Below are positions 42,271 to 54,501 of a stretch of DNA of 64,000 nt, piece after piece. A model generated the notes under the pieces. The model was not told the origin of the DNA, did not search any database, and saw only the letters and a list, made by a program, of their open reading frames with translations. The stretch covers positions 229,664,539 to 229,728,538 of the forward strand of contig NC_066581.1 of the NCBI RefSeq assembly GCF_024323335.1, written 5' to 3'. The translations under genes were made by a program, and so were the position numbers. Source of the stretch: Lathyrus oleraceus. Lineage: Eukaryota > Streptophyta > Magnoliopsida > Fabales > Fabaceae. Positions within the stretch are counted from its first letter, which is position 1, and each line of letters begins with the position of its first letter.

Positions 42271-45200
42271 TCTGTCAGAAGAGTAACTTGAACCACTTCT
42301 TCAGCCGTCCAGTTGTTGATAGACCCCCCTGGTGCACGCGGGCGAACCCAGTTGTCCAGATCACAATCACTGTCACAGTCTTCACTACTGGTTGCAGAGA
42401 CGTCGCCATGATTCATCAGCCCAGCGCTGGTAAAGGTACTCGGACCCGCTTGACCATTCTGCTCTGCTCGGAGAGGCTCATAACCAACGCCAAATTTGTC
42501 TTCTTTGACAGGCAAGTCCACCATCTTGCCCCAGCCTTCAGCTTTGCCAGAATCAACAACCTCCTTAGCCTGCTTGTAAGAAGTAATTGAAGCACCTGGC
42601 TTCCTCTGCTCAGCGTACGCCACTTTCTCAAGAGCCACAGTCTCAAATGCCTGGCATAGGGTTTCGTGGATCTCGCCATCCACCTCAACATATTTGAACG
42701 AGGATAGATGACTCACCAGAATCTCTTCTTCACCGCACACGGTCACAATCTGACCGTTCCAGACATACTTGAGCTTTTGATGGAGAGTCGACGAGACTGC
42801 CCCTGCTGCATGAATCCATGGACGCCCCAATAAACAACTATAGGCGGGCTGGATGTCCATAACATAGAAGACGATATCGAATACCTCAGGACCTATCTTC
42901 ACAGGCAAGGTAACTTCCCCACACACAGAACGTTTGGATCCGTCGAAAGCACGAACGATCAGGTCACTGGGAGTAAGCACAAACCCTTCCGCATCAATCT
43001 TCTTCAGAATCTGCCTAGGCAGCACATTCAGCGACGACCCGGTGTCTACCAATACGTGAGACAACACTGCCCCCTTGCACTCCATGGTGATGTGCAAGGC
43101 TTTATTATGGTTTCGCCCTTCAGGTGGTAAGTCCAGGTTGGTGAAACCTACACCATGCCTGGTGCTCACATTGGCCATCACACCCTCCAGTTGATTGACA
43201 GAAATCTCTTGAGGCACGTAAGCCAGATTCAACATCTTCAGCAAGGCATTACGGTGTGCCTCAGAGCACAACAACAGTGAAAGTATAGAAATCTTGGACG
43301 GAGTTTGATTCAACTGATCTACAATCTTGTAGTCACTCTTCTTGATTATTTTCATAAACTCCTCCACGTCCTTCTCAAATGACCCCTCGGGCGCTTCCTT
43401 CTGGACAGGCTCTTCCTCGACCACAGCTTGCTTACCATTTGCTTTGGCGAGAGCTTCAGCATTATTGTCCCTCAAAGGCTGCGGTGCGAACAGACGACCG
43501 CTTCTGGTAAAACCTCCTGGACCCCCTACATTATCCACAGCCGGACCAACAGTTGCAGGAACTCTATTCGGTAAACCAATTGTTACTGGAGTTTGATTCA
43601 CTGATCTCGTCTGACTTTCAGCCCTTCTGTTACTGCGGTGAGCATTATCATACTTCCACGGCACGACTCTACTATTCTCAACAGCCCTTCTTCCAGACGC
43701 AACGGTGGTAGCTGGAGTACTGATGGTTACAGGCACGGAAATAGTAACTGGGGTACCATTTGCCGCAGGTGCACTAACGACCCTTTGTCCACGTTCTTCA
43801 GACGGTTTAAAGTAAATGGTGATAGTTGACACTGTTCCACGATCCTTTACAGCCCTACTGAATTGCAAACAACCCTCATCCATCATACCCTGGATTCCGG
43901 CCCTTAACTGGTCGCAACCATTCTCAGATTCTGCACAGCCCAAACAATCCTCATCGCAGCCCGAGTAGACACCCCCATTCAGCAGACGGCCCTTCACAAC
44001 TAGCAGAGAAGTCTGAACATCATCAACATTAACAACCAGATCTTCAGCTTCTTTCCCTTCAATATTGTTCACTCTATGACCACCATGCTGAGGCATAGGG
44101 TTGTTTACGACGTTAGGAACTGGAGCGAAGTTGATCGCCTTGGCATCGATCAAATCTTGGACCTTGTGCTGGAGAGCCCGACACTTCTCAGTATGATGCC
44201 CTGGTGCCCCAGAGTGAAAGTCACAACGGACGTTGGCGTCGTACCCAGGAGGCAATACTGTAGGTGGAGCCATTGTACGCAACTCAGCCATCCCCAACCT
44301 GAGTAATTCGGGCAGCAGCTCGGCGTACGACATGGGTAGCGAATCAAAACGTCGATCAGGCATCCTTTGTATGGGCTGATACGGACGTTGCTGTTGTTGT
44401 TGTTGCGGTTGTTGAACTCTTTGTTGTTGTTGCTGACGAGGTTGAGGTGCCGGAATGGTTACTGCAGCAGCTTGACGGTATTCACTTCTATTCTGATCTC
44501 TGCGGTGTTGAACAGCATTAGTTTCACCCTCTCTTCGACGAGGTGCCCCAACAAATGGCTTCTTAGAAGAAGAGGAACCAGCATCTTGGATCTTCCCAGT
44601 TTTAATCAAGCTCTCAGTCCTCTCTCCACAAATGACAACATCAGAAAAACTACCGAATGGGCAGCTCCCCATCCGGTCCATAAACACACCTTGAAGAGTA
44701 CCGATAAACATATCTGTCAACTCCCTCTCCAGCATAGGGGGTTGAACTCTAGCAGCCAGTTCACGCCACCTCTGGGCGTACTCCTTGAAGCTCTCTCCGG
44801 ATTTCTGACATAGACTCTGCAGCTGAGTCCGGCTAGGCGCCATGTCCATGTTATGTTTATATTGCCTCAAGAAAGCCTCACCCAGATCCCTCCAGCATCG
44901 GATCGAATCTCTCTTTAATTCCATGTACCAGTCCAAAGAAGCCCCAGATAGACTATCTTGGAAAAAATACATCCACATCTTTTCATCATCGGTATACGCA
45001 GAGATTTTTCGATAATAAGCTTGCACATGGGTGCGAGGGCAAGAAGTACCGTTGTATTTATCGAAGGACGGTGCTTTGAACTTGTGAGGGATTCTCAAAC
45101 CTTCCACCAACCCCATATTGGTAACATCAAAACCGAGGGAATTTTGACACTCCATAGCACGGATCTTCTCAGCAAGAGCCTCAACTTTGCGATCTCTCTC

Positions 45201-45584
45201 ATCAACCCTTCCCAGAACGTCTTCGTCTTCACTGAGCAGAGAGAACATATCCTCTTGTCTGTCAACAATCGGAGCAGGATTACGGGCCGGGGCACGGATT
45301 GCTCTGGCATTAGCGGCATCTGGAACAATAGGTTGACCGTTGATTCGAATACCCCCCAACTCATCACCTACAGCATAGTTGTTGATGGGTACAGCAGCAG
45401 CAACATTGTTATCATTGACCGGGCCTCCCTCTGGCGGAGCATGGTTGACCGGTGGATTTGCAGCCTCTTGTCTCTGAACCATGGCTCGAAGTTCTTCTTG
45501 ACCTTGTGCAACCCCTTGCATCATATTCATAAACTGGGCCATGTTAGCCTTCATCTCAGCCAACTCAGCTTGAACTTGATCCAT
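42271..45584 (-). CDS. Ogre gag-protease exon (E)
   Basis: Starting at MDQVQAELAEMKAN, this encodes the structural Gag and the aspartic protease. The N-terminal ~70 residues are likely helical. A retrotransposon Gag domain spans ~170-330 (HKFKAPSFDKYNGTSCP, YMELKRDSIRCWRDL). A Gln-rich low-complexity stretch lies at ~385-415 (QQQQQRVQQPQQQQQQ). A Cys/His cluster lies near 455-475 (RCDFHSGAPGHHTEKC), in place of a classic CCHC knuckle. A variable linker follows, and protease has D847-T-G-S-S. The unspliced frame ends 3 bases into the intron (TAA at 42267-42269). All of it is open. The protein would assemble particles in the cytoplasm and process itself. Confidence 0.93.
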
Positions 45585-45994
45585 ACCTCTCTGTTGATTC
45601 AGTCTTGTTGAGTAGCGGTGCGGACGTTGATCAGCTATCCTGCCTAAAACAGGAACCAGAGTGAGAAGTCACGACCAAGAACACCTGTTATGCAAAATGA
45701 TATGAGTATGGTGCTAATGATGCGTATGATGCACATGATATGTTCATTCCTCAGGCATTCAAAGAGCCTGAGTCATCCTCAAAAGATGGCAACCTGCAGC
45801 AAGAACAACACAGAAGCACAGAAACAACATACACAAGAGTGATGAGTACAAGGTGAAACCAACAACCTCATCTATATGAGTAACAGGATCATACAACAAA
45901 GTCGACAAAGAAAATCCAAACAATCGGAGTACAACAACGAATCCCATCCAACAAGCCTGGAGGTGATTCTCAACATACATATCAAAGATACAAG
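45585..45994 (-). other. spacer between ORF1 and gag (E)
   Basis: This non-coding spacer is homologous to 8911-9385, but with one copy instead of two of the unit around GAGAATCACCTCCAGGCTTG. Nothing else is recognised. Confidence 0.6.
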
Positions 45995-47635
45995 CTAAGA
46001 CAAACGGCCTCCCGGAATGAGAGTCTTCAAGTACTGACACTGGTCTATCAACAGGTCACATTCTGAACATTCTGGCAAAAGAGTGATCTTCTCCTTCAGT
46101 TGTCGTCTAAGCTCTACCACTTCTCCTCCAAGGTGGTTCTCTGATGCCTGTCTCAAGTCTACTTCCTTCTTCAACTGGATGTCTTTATCTCTGAGTTGCT
46201 TCTCCAAGTCTCTGATCTTCTTCTGATAGCTGGCCTCAGCTCTCTGCAGCCTCAGGCACTCCCGGTGTTCTGCATCTAACATGCTCTCCATCTCCTCGTA
46301 GGATCTCTTCTTGCTTCTCAGTCTGCTAGCATCTTCTTCTCGCACTCCTCTGAGTTGATGAGCCAAGTTCAACCTATCAGCTTTGGCTTTGTACAGCTCC
46401 ATCTGGGTATCTTGCTCCTTCCCTCTCAAACGGCGATTCTCCATCAGGGCTTGCTTGTAGTGCTCCGCAGGCACACTCTCAGCAAGGATCAAAGGTGGTT
46501 GCTCCTGCAACGGCTCCATCCTATCGTAGGGTAACAACAAAGTTTCTACTCTCTCCTTGACCCAATCAGTGTAATCGGGCATAGCAACGGCAAACTTCTT
46601 CCCTAAGACAGATCCATCCTTCACACCAATAGACTTCCAAGCTCTCCCTATCTGCTCCAATCTAGCCGGGTCACTCTGCTTCTCAAAAAACACACTTTCA
46701 ACTACCTCAGCCTCAAGTGGTCTTCCCTTCATCACAAACCCCAACTGGCGAAGAGAAAGAACCGGGTTGTAATTGATGCAACCCCTGGTCCCTACGAGTG
46801 GCACATTACGGAATCCTCCACAGCTCATAATGACGTTACGCACATCCATCCGGTAAGATTGCCATCTGATATCATAGGAGGTAAGAGACATAACCCGCTG
46901 AGTCCACTTATGCGTGCTCTGAGCATCCACCAAAGGTCCACTGACTGGTAGGAGAGACAAGAACCATCTGAGCAAAAGCGGGAGACAACACCTGATAGCC
47001 CCACCCTTACCATGCCTACTGTGAATAGCATAGTAAGTGTCAGCTAATAGAGTAGGAACTGGATCTCTCCCAATGAAAATACTGACTGCAGCATAGTCAA
47101 CAAAATTAGGCATACTCGGAAACAGGACGATCCCATAAATCATGACGGCCAACTGAGCATGAAAGGCTTCCCAACTTCCCCTCTCTGCTTCTTCTCTAGC
47201 TACCCTCAACAGAAACTTCAAAGGCAATCCTACAACATCCCCACTGGACTTCCAACTATCACTGACTTCCTTGATACCCAAATGGAGAGCTCTGGCAACA
47301 ACTCTGAAATCAACCTCCTTGGGCACATCCAAGAAAGGAACCTGATACCGGACCGGGACACTCAGCAGAATGGAGTACTCCTCAAGAGTAGGCGCCAGCT
47401 GATAATCTTGAAAGGTGAAACAATGAAGCTCTGGGTCGTAGAACTGTAGAAGAGTCTGCAACGGTACCGGATCGACTACCATCTTCAACAGTGTCAGAAT
47501 ATCTCCATACTGGTCAACAAATCTCTTCTGGTTACCACTGGTCATAAGGTTGCTCAACTCAATCAGAGACGTCAAAGGTTCACGGTGAAAGCTGTAGGAA
47601 CAAGTCTTCCGCTTCAACTCTGGGACTGTTGCCAT
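45995..47635 (-). CDS. Ogre ORF1, intact (unknown function, coiled coil)
   Basis: A 546-residue frame starts at MATVPELKRK; an in-frame ATG at 47683 (MHIISQVH) would add 16 residues. The first ~340 residues are a globular region with motifs FYDPELHCFTFQDYQLAPTL and YAIHSRHGKGGAIRCCLPLL. It is conserved in B and perhaps related to the plant family DUF7745 (from memory). Residues ~365-520 form a long charged coiled coil, suggesting oligomerisation. ORF1 lies between LTR and gag as in other Ogres, and no enzymatic motif is visible. Its length equals that of B's copy, which argues for selection on the protein. How it is translated, whether from the same RNA as gag or from another transcript, is not visible. 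Confidence 0.88.
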   Translation of the reverse strand: MATVPELKRKTCSYSFHREPLTSLIELSNLMTSGNQKRFVDQYGDILTLLKMVVDPVPLQTLLQFYDPELHCFTFQDYQLAPTLEEYSILLSVPVRYQVPFLDVPKEVDFRVVARALHLGIKEVSDSWKSSGDVVGLPLKFLLRVAREEAERGSWEAFHAQLAVMIYGIVLFPSMPNFVDYAAVSIFIGRDPVPTLLADTYYAIHSRHGKGGAIRCCLPLLLRWFLSLLPVSGPLVDAQSTHKWTQRVMSLTSYDIRWQSYRMDVRNVIMSCGGFRNVPLVGTRGCINYNPVLSLRQLGFVMKGRPLEAEVVESVFFEKQSDPARLEQIGRAWKSIGVKDGSVLGKKFAVAMPDYTDWVKERVETLLLPYDRMEPLQEQPPLILAESVPAEHYKQALMENRRLRGKEQDTQMELYKAKADRLNLAHQLRGVREEDASRLRSKKRSYEEMESMLDAEHRECLRLQRAEASYQKKIRDLEKQLRDKDIQLKKEVDLRQASENHLGGEVVELRRQLKEKITLLPECSECDLLIDQCQYLKTLIPGGRLS

Positions 47636-48432
47636 CTCTATCAGTGAACAAGCTCTGGAATGTACCTGAGAAATGATATGCATGCAGGGATTAGTTTTTT
47701 TCTTCCCCCTTTTTTTTTTTGTATCTTTTTTATTTGCGTTTCTTTTGAAAAATAAATATGCTATGATGCAAATGATGCAGACACGACTGGTTGGCTGTGT
47801 CTCTCAGAGCACAGGATCAAAGCTTCGGCTTGAACTCGGAACCACAAATTCATCTGAAACCCAAAGTCATCTGAGACCCCAAAATTCTGAACCAATAGTC
47901 ACCAACAGGATCACAAGTCACCAACAAGTCACCAACAAGTCACCGACTGTACCTGTAATAATGATCATTCCCTCCCCACTCACGGGTGTCATCTAGGCCA
48001 GGGTAAGGTCGAGAGAAACGCAGCATAAATAACCTTTCGCAGAACATCATCATATACACACCCGAAGTATGTAACGATAACATCCCACCAGGGTCTGAAC
48101 TGCTCGTGATATCAATGTTCCGCTAAGTGGCGCAATACCACCCGCTTCCCATGAATCACTCTATTCCTACGTATCCTAGATTTCACTCATGGCCTGGGTA
48201 TTGGGCCTTTTACCTCATGTAACTCCCACCCCAACAGAGAGACACAGCACAGCCAGCAGATGAATATGAATAAATGCAAACATTAATGCACACAGTAAAT
48301 GCAAACAATAAATGCACATATATACAATGAATGCAATAAATAACAGCACAAAGCAACCAAAACCCTAACCTAGAGAGCGCTAGGAGAGACTCGCTTAGGG
48401 AAGACGGACCAGCACAGGTCAACTTCTCTTAG
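47636..48432 (-). other. leader (5' UTR) of Ogre E
   Basis: This non-coding leader is nearly identical to 30174-30976. It includes a pyrimidine/T-rich tract on the plus strand (about 47693-47735), just upstream of ORF1. No conserved ORF. Confidence 0.78.
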
Positions 48433-48450
48433 TCCCCAGCATAGTCGCCA
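48433..48450 (-). promoter_or_regulatory. PBS of Ogre E
   Basis: The minus strand reads TGGCGACTATGCTGGGGA, one base off the PBS at 30977-30994. Because the PBS is copied from tRNA at each cycle, the mismatch probably arose after insertion. Confidence 0.87.
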
Positions 48451-48452
48451 GC

Positions 48453-51400
48453 TGTCGCATCACGCGAAAAACCGGCGGGAGAACAAGACACAACAGAGCC
48501 GCCACCGTGCGTTATTTATCCCAAAAGAGGGAAAGGAAACGCTCAGAGTAAACCTGGAAAAGACGTGGTCTCGCGACCAAAGAGAATGGGTTCGGGAGTC
48601 GGTTATGCGGAGGGAAGGTATTAGCACCCCTACGCATCCGTAGTACTCTACGGGATCCACGCACAAAAGGAAGGAATATTGGTTGCTAAAACACTGCTCA
48701 CACACACACACTGGCTGAAAGAGACACAAGAAAACAAGACTGGAACTGACTCGGCAGGATGTCGCATCCTGGGCCTACTTAGTCTATCAAGCATAGACAT
48801 CAGAGTCGAAGTAGTTCGGACTGGGGAAACGACACATGCTCGCTAGGATATCGCATCCTATGCATACGTATCTCCTTGGACGAAGGAGAATCAGAGCATT
48901 CGTAGCTCGGCTGACACGCACAAAAACAAACACAGGCAAAGGCAAACATGGAGCCTGAATGCCAATCACTGGACTTACATCAGCATCCGAACCAAAACAC
49001 ACGCACACTGGAACCCAAATGCCACTCGATGGACTTACATCAGCTTCCAAGCACACAACAGGACAAAACAAAGACACAGGCGCCCGGAGAGATCAACTCA
49101 ATCTCCTGCCTACGTACCTCATCTGGTATGAGGATCAGGGCGACGTAGTTCCCCTACGGAGGGATAAAGGACTAGCCTAACCAGATAACAGAGGGAGACA
49201 CAACACTAGGGAGACTACGACTCGAGCCTAGATGTTATCATGCAAATTCATCCCTAAGTTAAGGTTTCTAGCTAACTGGCACAGGGAGCCAGCCTATCTT
49301 AGTCATGACTTGCACAGGAAGCAAGCCACACACACACTTAACTCGCACAGGAAGCAAGCCAAGCAAAACCTAACTTGCACAGGAAGCAAGTCTAAACTAA
49401 CCCTAACTTGCACAGGAAGCAAGTCAAACAAACATACAAGCACAGATAGCACACACTATACACAAGCAAGTGGCTCAAACAAGGGTTAGGTTTTAGTCGA
49501 GGGGTCATATCAACCTCAACAAACAAACCTCTGGAACTGGGTGAATGTGCTCTTAACCTTGCCATTGAGGGGCTAAGGTGAAGCAGATGAAAGGTGAGTG
49601 AAGATAAGACTTCACAGCTCTTATCCCTGGCCTGGGAGAGCTCAAGACAAGAATGTGTGGGTTCAGAAAGTGGGAACCCTTCTACACATTTAAAACTGAC
49701 TCAACTGTACAATTGTACAAGATCTTGGGTTTGTATCTACAATGCATCAACACAGTGATGTGAGCAAAGCAGATGACACACAGAATAGCAGGGGATAGAT
49801 TGCATATCCCTTGGGTTCTACCAATTGCCTCTTCACTTAGGAGGTCTTTGACTCTATGCAAGGACAAAATTAAACATCCACAAACATTGCCTCTTAAGGA
49901 GGACTTCAGACAGTTGCCTGGCCAAGTAACAGGCCAGGTCTTCCAGACTACATGAAGAAAAAGAGATATACCTCAATGCAAATTGCTTATACAAGCAAAG
50001 CAAAGCAAAAAGTTCACAAGGAACTAAGCAACTAAAAGCACCTGAAACAGTCAAGCAGATGTTAGTATGCAACTTCAAACAAAGCAAAAAGAAACAGACA
50101 CCAACAGTTAATTAGAGGCAAATGGATGTGCAAGGCACAAGGCCTAAGGCATGTGAGCCAAGCCACCTACAAAACAAACAAGTTAGACAATGATGTTCAA
50201 GAAAGCTCAATCAAAAAGAATTGGTCTCATTGGTCATTTGTTGGTCAACCTGAAAACATAAGCTCAAAGGTGAGTAACAGGACCACTAGGACAAGCCTAG
50301 GGTCAAAAGAGAATGAAAAAGTTAAAACAGCAAAGGGCAAGTATCCAAAATCATGTTCAAACATTCAAGAAACAAAACCAATTGGGTTCACATTCATATC
50401 AATCACCATCATCATTTCATGAACAATTTAGGTCAAGGTATAGCAAACAGAAGCTCATAGAAGTCAACAGCAAGATTTAACTCAAAAGCAACCTTAAACA
50501 TTTCCAAAAATCACCAAATAAATCATGATCAATCACAACCCACAGCATGGTAAGCCTGTCAAATTTCATCTCATTTGGACAAGTGGAAGGCAGTCAATGA
50601 AAATCAGGAAGTCAAAGCAATTTTGAACATGCTCAAAGAAGTCAACCAAACATGCATCAACTTGAAAAATTCATAAATCAGGAATGGTGTATGAGAAATG
50701 AATGGGACTAAGACCATGGCAAAGATTAGGATGTCTAGCTATCTCATGTAAAATTTCATGTCCATCTAATAAAGTATGAGAATTTCACAAATGGAATGGC
50801 AAGATGTGTCACACAAAGTCAACAATTGACTAGACAGAGGAGAAAAATCTCAAACAATTAGGAAATGGCATAATTAATTCCAAGAAAAATCACAAGTCAA
50901 CTAGACATATAAGAGAAGGTTCATGCAAAAATTCAAACCAATTTGAGTTCAAGAAGCATGGTAATGAAAATCATGAAGTTGGACATCAATGGTGTGACAC
51001 AAATTGTCACACCCTAATTCAAAAATTCATAACTCACAAACCAGCAATGATAAATTCACAAACTCTACACCAAAATCACCATGAGTGTGTCTAGTTTAAG
51101 CACAAAAAATTTGGGAGCCATTGGATAAAGTATCATCATTTCACAAATGTTTTGGCAAGATGTACAAAATATTCATACATGAACAAAACCCTAGTACATT
51201 TAATTTTCCATATGAGCACAATTTGAATAAAAATGCTTATAAAAAACTAGATGAAAAATGGAGGATAATGCAAAAAGTCCCATCCCAATTGGATCATCCC
51301 TTAATTATTTATGAAATTTTGAAGATTGTAAAGAAAATAGAATAAAAAAATTAAATAAAACAAATAATGATTATTCATGAGAAAATAAAACAAAATAGAA

Positions 51401-53349
51401 GCAGCCCACGGGATCGAACCGTGTCACCCAGGCTCGGCATGCTTCGCTTGCAACAAAACACAGCGTTTTGTTCAAGTGGCCAGTCAACGGGGCCCGGTCA
51501 ACTAAGTTGCAGCCAATAGCGCGCCTGCGGAAAGGTCTTGTTGGACCAATGGAAACGCTTCTTCAGAAAACCTCAGGCAGCGCATAACAACAAAACCCTT
51601 ATGGATCAAAAGCAACTTTTGGCAGCAACATTACAGTTCCAGTATCACACGTTCAACTTGTAATTTCCAGCAGAAAATAATTTGCAACCAAAATCAAAAA
51701 CAGATATACCAATCAATCGATCTCACCACGTACATCAACAAGACAACAATGGTTTGGCCTAACTCTCACTACTAAACACGAATCGAGCACAAGAAGGTTT
51801 GAACACCAAACTTACAATCATGATAACTCCTTCAAATCTTAATGAAATTAAAAAACAACAAGTGCAACACACTCCTTAATCAAAGATCTATCCCAAGCAC
51901 ATCATAATTTCAAGAATGGTAAGGAATGATTTCTAACCTTCCAATGATGGCAGACTTGGAATAGTGAGTTTTGAGCTTCGAAAGGTGGAAACAGAAGCTT
52001 TACAAGGTTCAGGTAGATGAATGGTTGGACGATTTCAGCTCAGTTGTGTTCCATTTTCCTCTAACCACAATCTGCCATGGATGATGCTTTGAAAAACCAG
52101 TCCAGCAAAACAGCCTTACAGTTGGAGAATGATGGTTGAAACAGGTTCACAATGTTGTATGGATATTGTTTTAAGCAAGGCAAGGTTCAGTTCTTTGAGA
52201 GTTTTTGACAGATTTTGGAAAAATGCAAAAATGAAGTTTTTTGAGAATGAGTGAACAAAGGTTTTTTCTGTGATATCTTGTGGCTGCAACTAGGGTTTGT
52301 AAATGACAGAAAATCATGATAAAATCTGCTGTTTGATGTTACAAATCCAAGTCCATGAAAAGGTGGGATAGAGTTAGTAGAAAGTGTACTTTTTTTCCAA
52401 TTTTCAAGCAAGTTGGCATGGGTGTATGTACTGCATGAATTTGACTTTGTAACATGACCAAAACATGATTTCTGAACATATTTGATTGGTAGAATTGATT
52501 AGAAATGGTTAATTTTGAAACTCACTTTTGTACCATACTTGAAATCAATTCATGCAAGTCCAAAAATGCCATTTTGATTGGTAATGTTTTGATGCATGAA
52601 AGTTACATTTTTGGAAAGAGGGGATCAAATGTGACTTGTAGGAAAAAACCCCACCCAAATTGGCCAAATGGTTTGGGAGATATGGCCTTTTGAAGTTCAA
52701 GAATTTTTGAAAATGAATTGATCATAACTTGCCAACCATACATGGGAATTTAGTGTTCTTGGACTTTTTGGAAATGGGAGAACAAGATCTTCAACTTTCA
52801 TGTTGGGAAAAAATTCATTTGAAGCTTTTATCATGATGTAAGTTTGAGGATCAAGACTTTCCATTTTTGGCAGGTTTCAATTACAGGTCCAGTTTCCATT
52901 TTTGGAAATTTCTGATCTGGCTTCAAATTCTTCCATGATGGTGTTTGACATGATATATGAGGCCTATTTGGACATGAATAAGCTCTCTCAAACCAAATCC
53001 AACCATCAAAACCATAAAATCAGACACAGTTGACCAAGTTTGACTTTTTAGGGTTTCTGACTGATTGTGCATGAACTGATGACTTCTGAACATCCAATCC
53101 TTGACCAAAACACTTCAAATGGATCCCCAAGTCATGTGAACATGTTGGACCAACCCTAGGGCCTTGGCTCCTTGAGAATTGTGCTTGCTTGCTTGACTGA
53201 CTGATCTCTTGATCAGTTTGACCTAATTCCTTGATTGGCTTGCACTTGAGGCAAATGGGACAATGCAATGCTATGCAGTGGACCATGTTATGCTATGACC
53301 TAATATGAGAATGTATGTACAATGATAGGTGCAAATTTGAGGTGCTACA
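48453..53349 (-). repeat. 5' LTR of Ogre E
   Basis: This LTR of 4897 bp is nearly identical to 30997-35892. Its right edge (GTGCTACA, minus-strand TGTAGC) abuts chromovirus gag with no extra bases. It contains the dyad (50991-51013), the U5 hairpin (48638-48653) and the T-arm-like hairpin (51407-51423). Confidence 0.93.
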
Positions 53350-54377
53350 CCTCAGATCAAACGATCATCTGCAGAAGTCTCAGAACCCGATAAAGCAAAG
53401 ACCTTGCCTCCCGACTGGTTCTCTTTCTTCGGCTTAGGACACTGTGGACTGATATGACCCACCTCTCCACAGTTGAAACAAGTCACAGTCTTCAACCGAC
53501 ACTCTGCAGCCAAATGACCACCTTTACCACACTTGAAACATTTCTTCTTAGAACTGGTACACTCATGGAAACGATGTCCAGCCTGACCACATCTGTAGCA
53601 CTTAGCAGGGGCACTGGAGTCTCCCCCACTAGGCCTCTTCATTCCACTCTGTCTCTGGAAACCTTTGCCAGCTGCATACGGTTTCCCACTATCGTTCTGA
53701 TTCTTACCTTTCCTATCAACCCTCTGCTGATAGCTCTCCGCTCTGGCATTGGTATCCTGTTCAAAAATCCTGCAACAGTCAACCAAATCAGAAAACACTC
53801 TAATCCGCTGATACCCAATAGCCTGCTTGATCTCGGGACGTAACCCGTTCTCAAACTTCACACATTTTGAAAATTCCCCAGTAGCCTCATCATAGGGAGT
53901 GTAATACTTTGACAGCTCTGTGAACTTAGCAGCATACTCAGTAACAGACCGGTTGCCCTGCTTCAATTCTAAGAACTCTATCTCTTTCTTTCCTCTGACA
54001 TCCTCTGGAAAGTACTTCCTCAGGAATCTCTCTCTGAACACCGCCCAAGTGGTCTCAGCACTCCCAGCAGCTTCCAACTCAGTGCGGGTAGCAACCCACC
54101 AATCATCTGCTTCCTCTGACAGCATATGCGTACCGAACCTGACCTTCTGGTTATCGGCACACTCAGTCACTCGGAAGATTCTCTCAATCTCCTTCAACCA
54201 CTTCTGAGCACCATCTGGATCGTATGCTCCGTTGAACATTGGAGGATTGTTCTTCTGGAACTCACTCAGTTGACGAGCAGCTCCCATTCCCACAACATTC
54301 GGATTTCCTCCAAGCACTCCAGCTAGCATACCCAGAGCCTCAGCAATCGCAGCATCGTCTCTACCTCTTCCAGCCAT
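53350..54377 (-). pseudogene. chromovirus gag, N-terminal part, cut by Ogre E
   Basis: Starting at the ATG of MAGRGRDDAA, this gives the Gag N-terminus, the retrotransposon Gag domain ([37 protein letters not shown]) and three CCHC zinc knuckles. It ends at the Ogre LTR after SADDRL. It supplies the N-terminus missing from the copy at 25175-29355, with which it overlaps by 844 bp. The in-frame ORF extends upstream to 54434, but MAGRGR is the likelier start because the earlier codons lie in the leader. Confidence 0.87.
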
Positions 54378-54485
54378 TCTGCTCTGAGAACCCAACAAGA
54401 TAAAACAATAAGTACTGATAGGGTTACACAACACCTATCCCGTACAGGGGAAACAGAATAATTACGACTCGACTCGACCGACTAT

Positions 54486-54497
54486 GCTCTGATACCA
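54486..54497 (-). promoter_or_regulatory. PBS of chromovirus (initiator tRNA-Met)
   Basis: The minus strand reads TGGTATCAGAGC, the classic 12-nt match to the 3' end of plant initiator tRNA-Met. It lies 4 nt from the LTR edge, ~110 bp before the gag start. Confidence 0.93.
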
Positions 54498-54501
54498 CTA
54501 A

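Larger units (their letters stand above)
30997..53349 (-). mobile_element. Ogre element E, complete and young
   Basis: A minus-strand Ogre of 22,353 bp with LTRs of 4896 and 4897 bp that are almost identical (about two dozen differences by eye). ORF1, gag-protease and pol are all open. The intron, stem-loop modules, hairpin array and polypurine tract are present. The right LTR joins the chromovirus gag cleanly. The left LTR is followed by another Ogre leader and partial ORF1, so E is part of a head-to-tail LTR-internal-LTR-internal structure. Confidence 0.92.
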
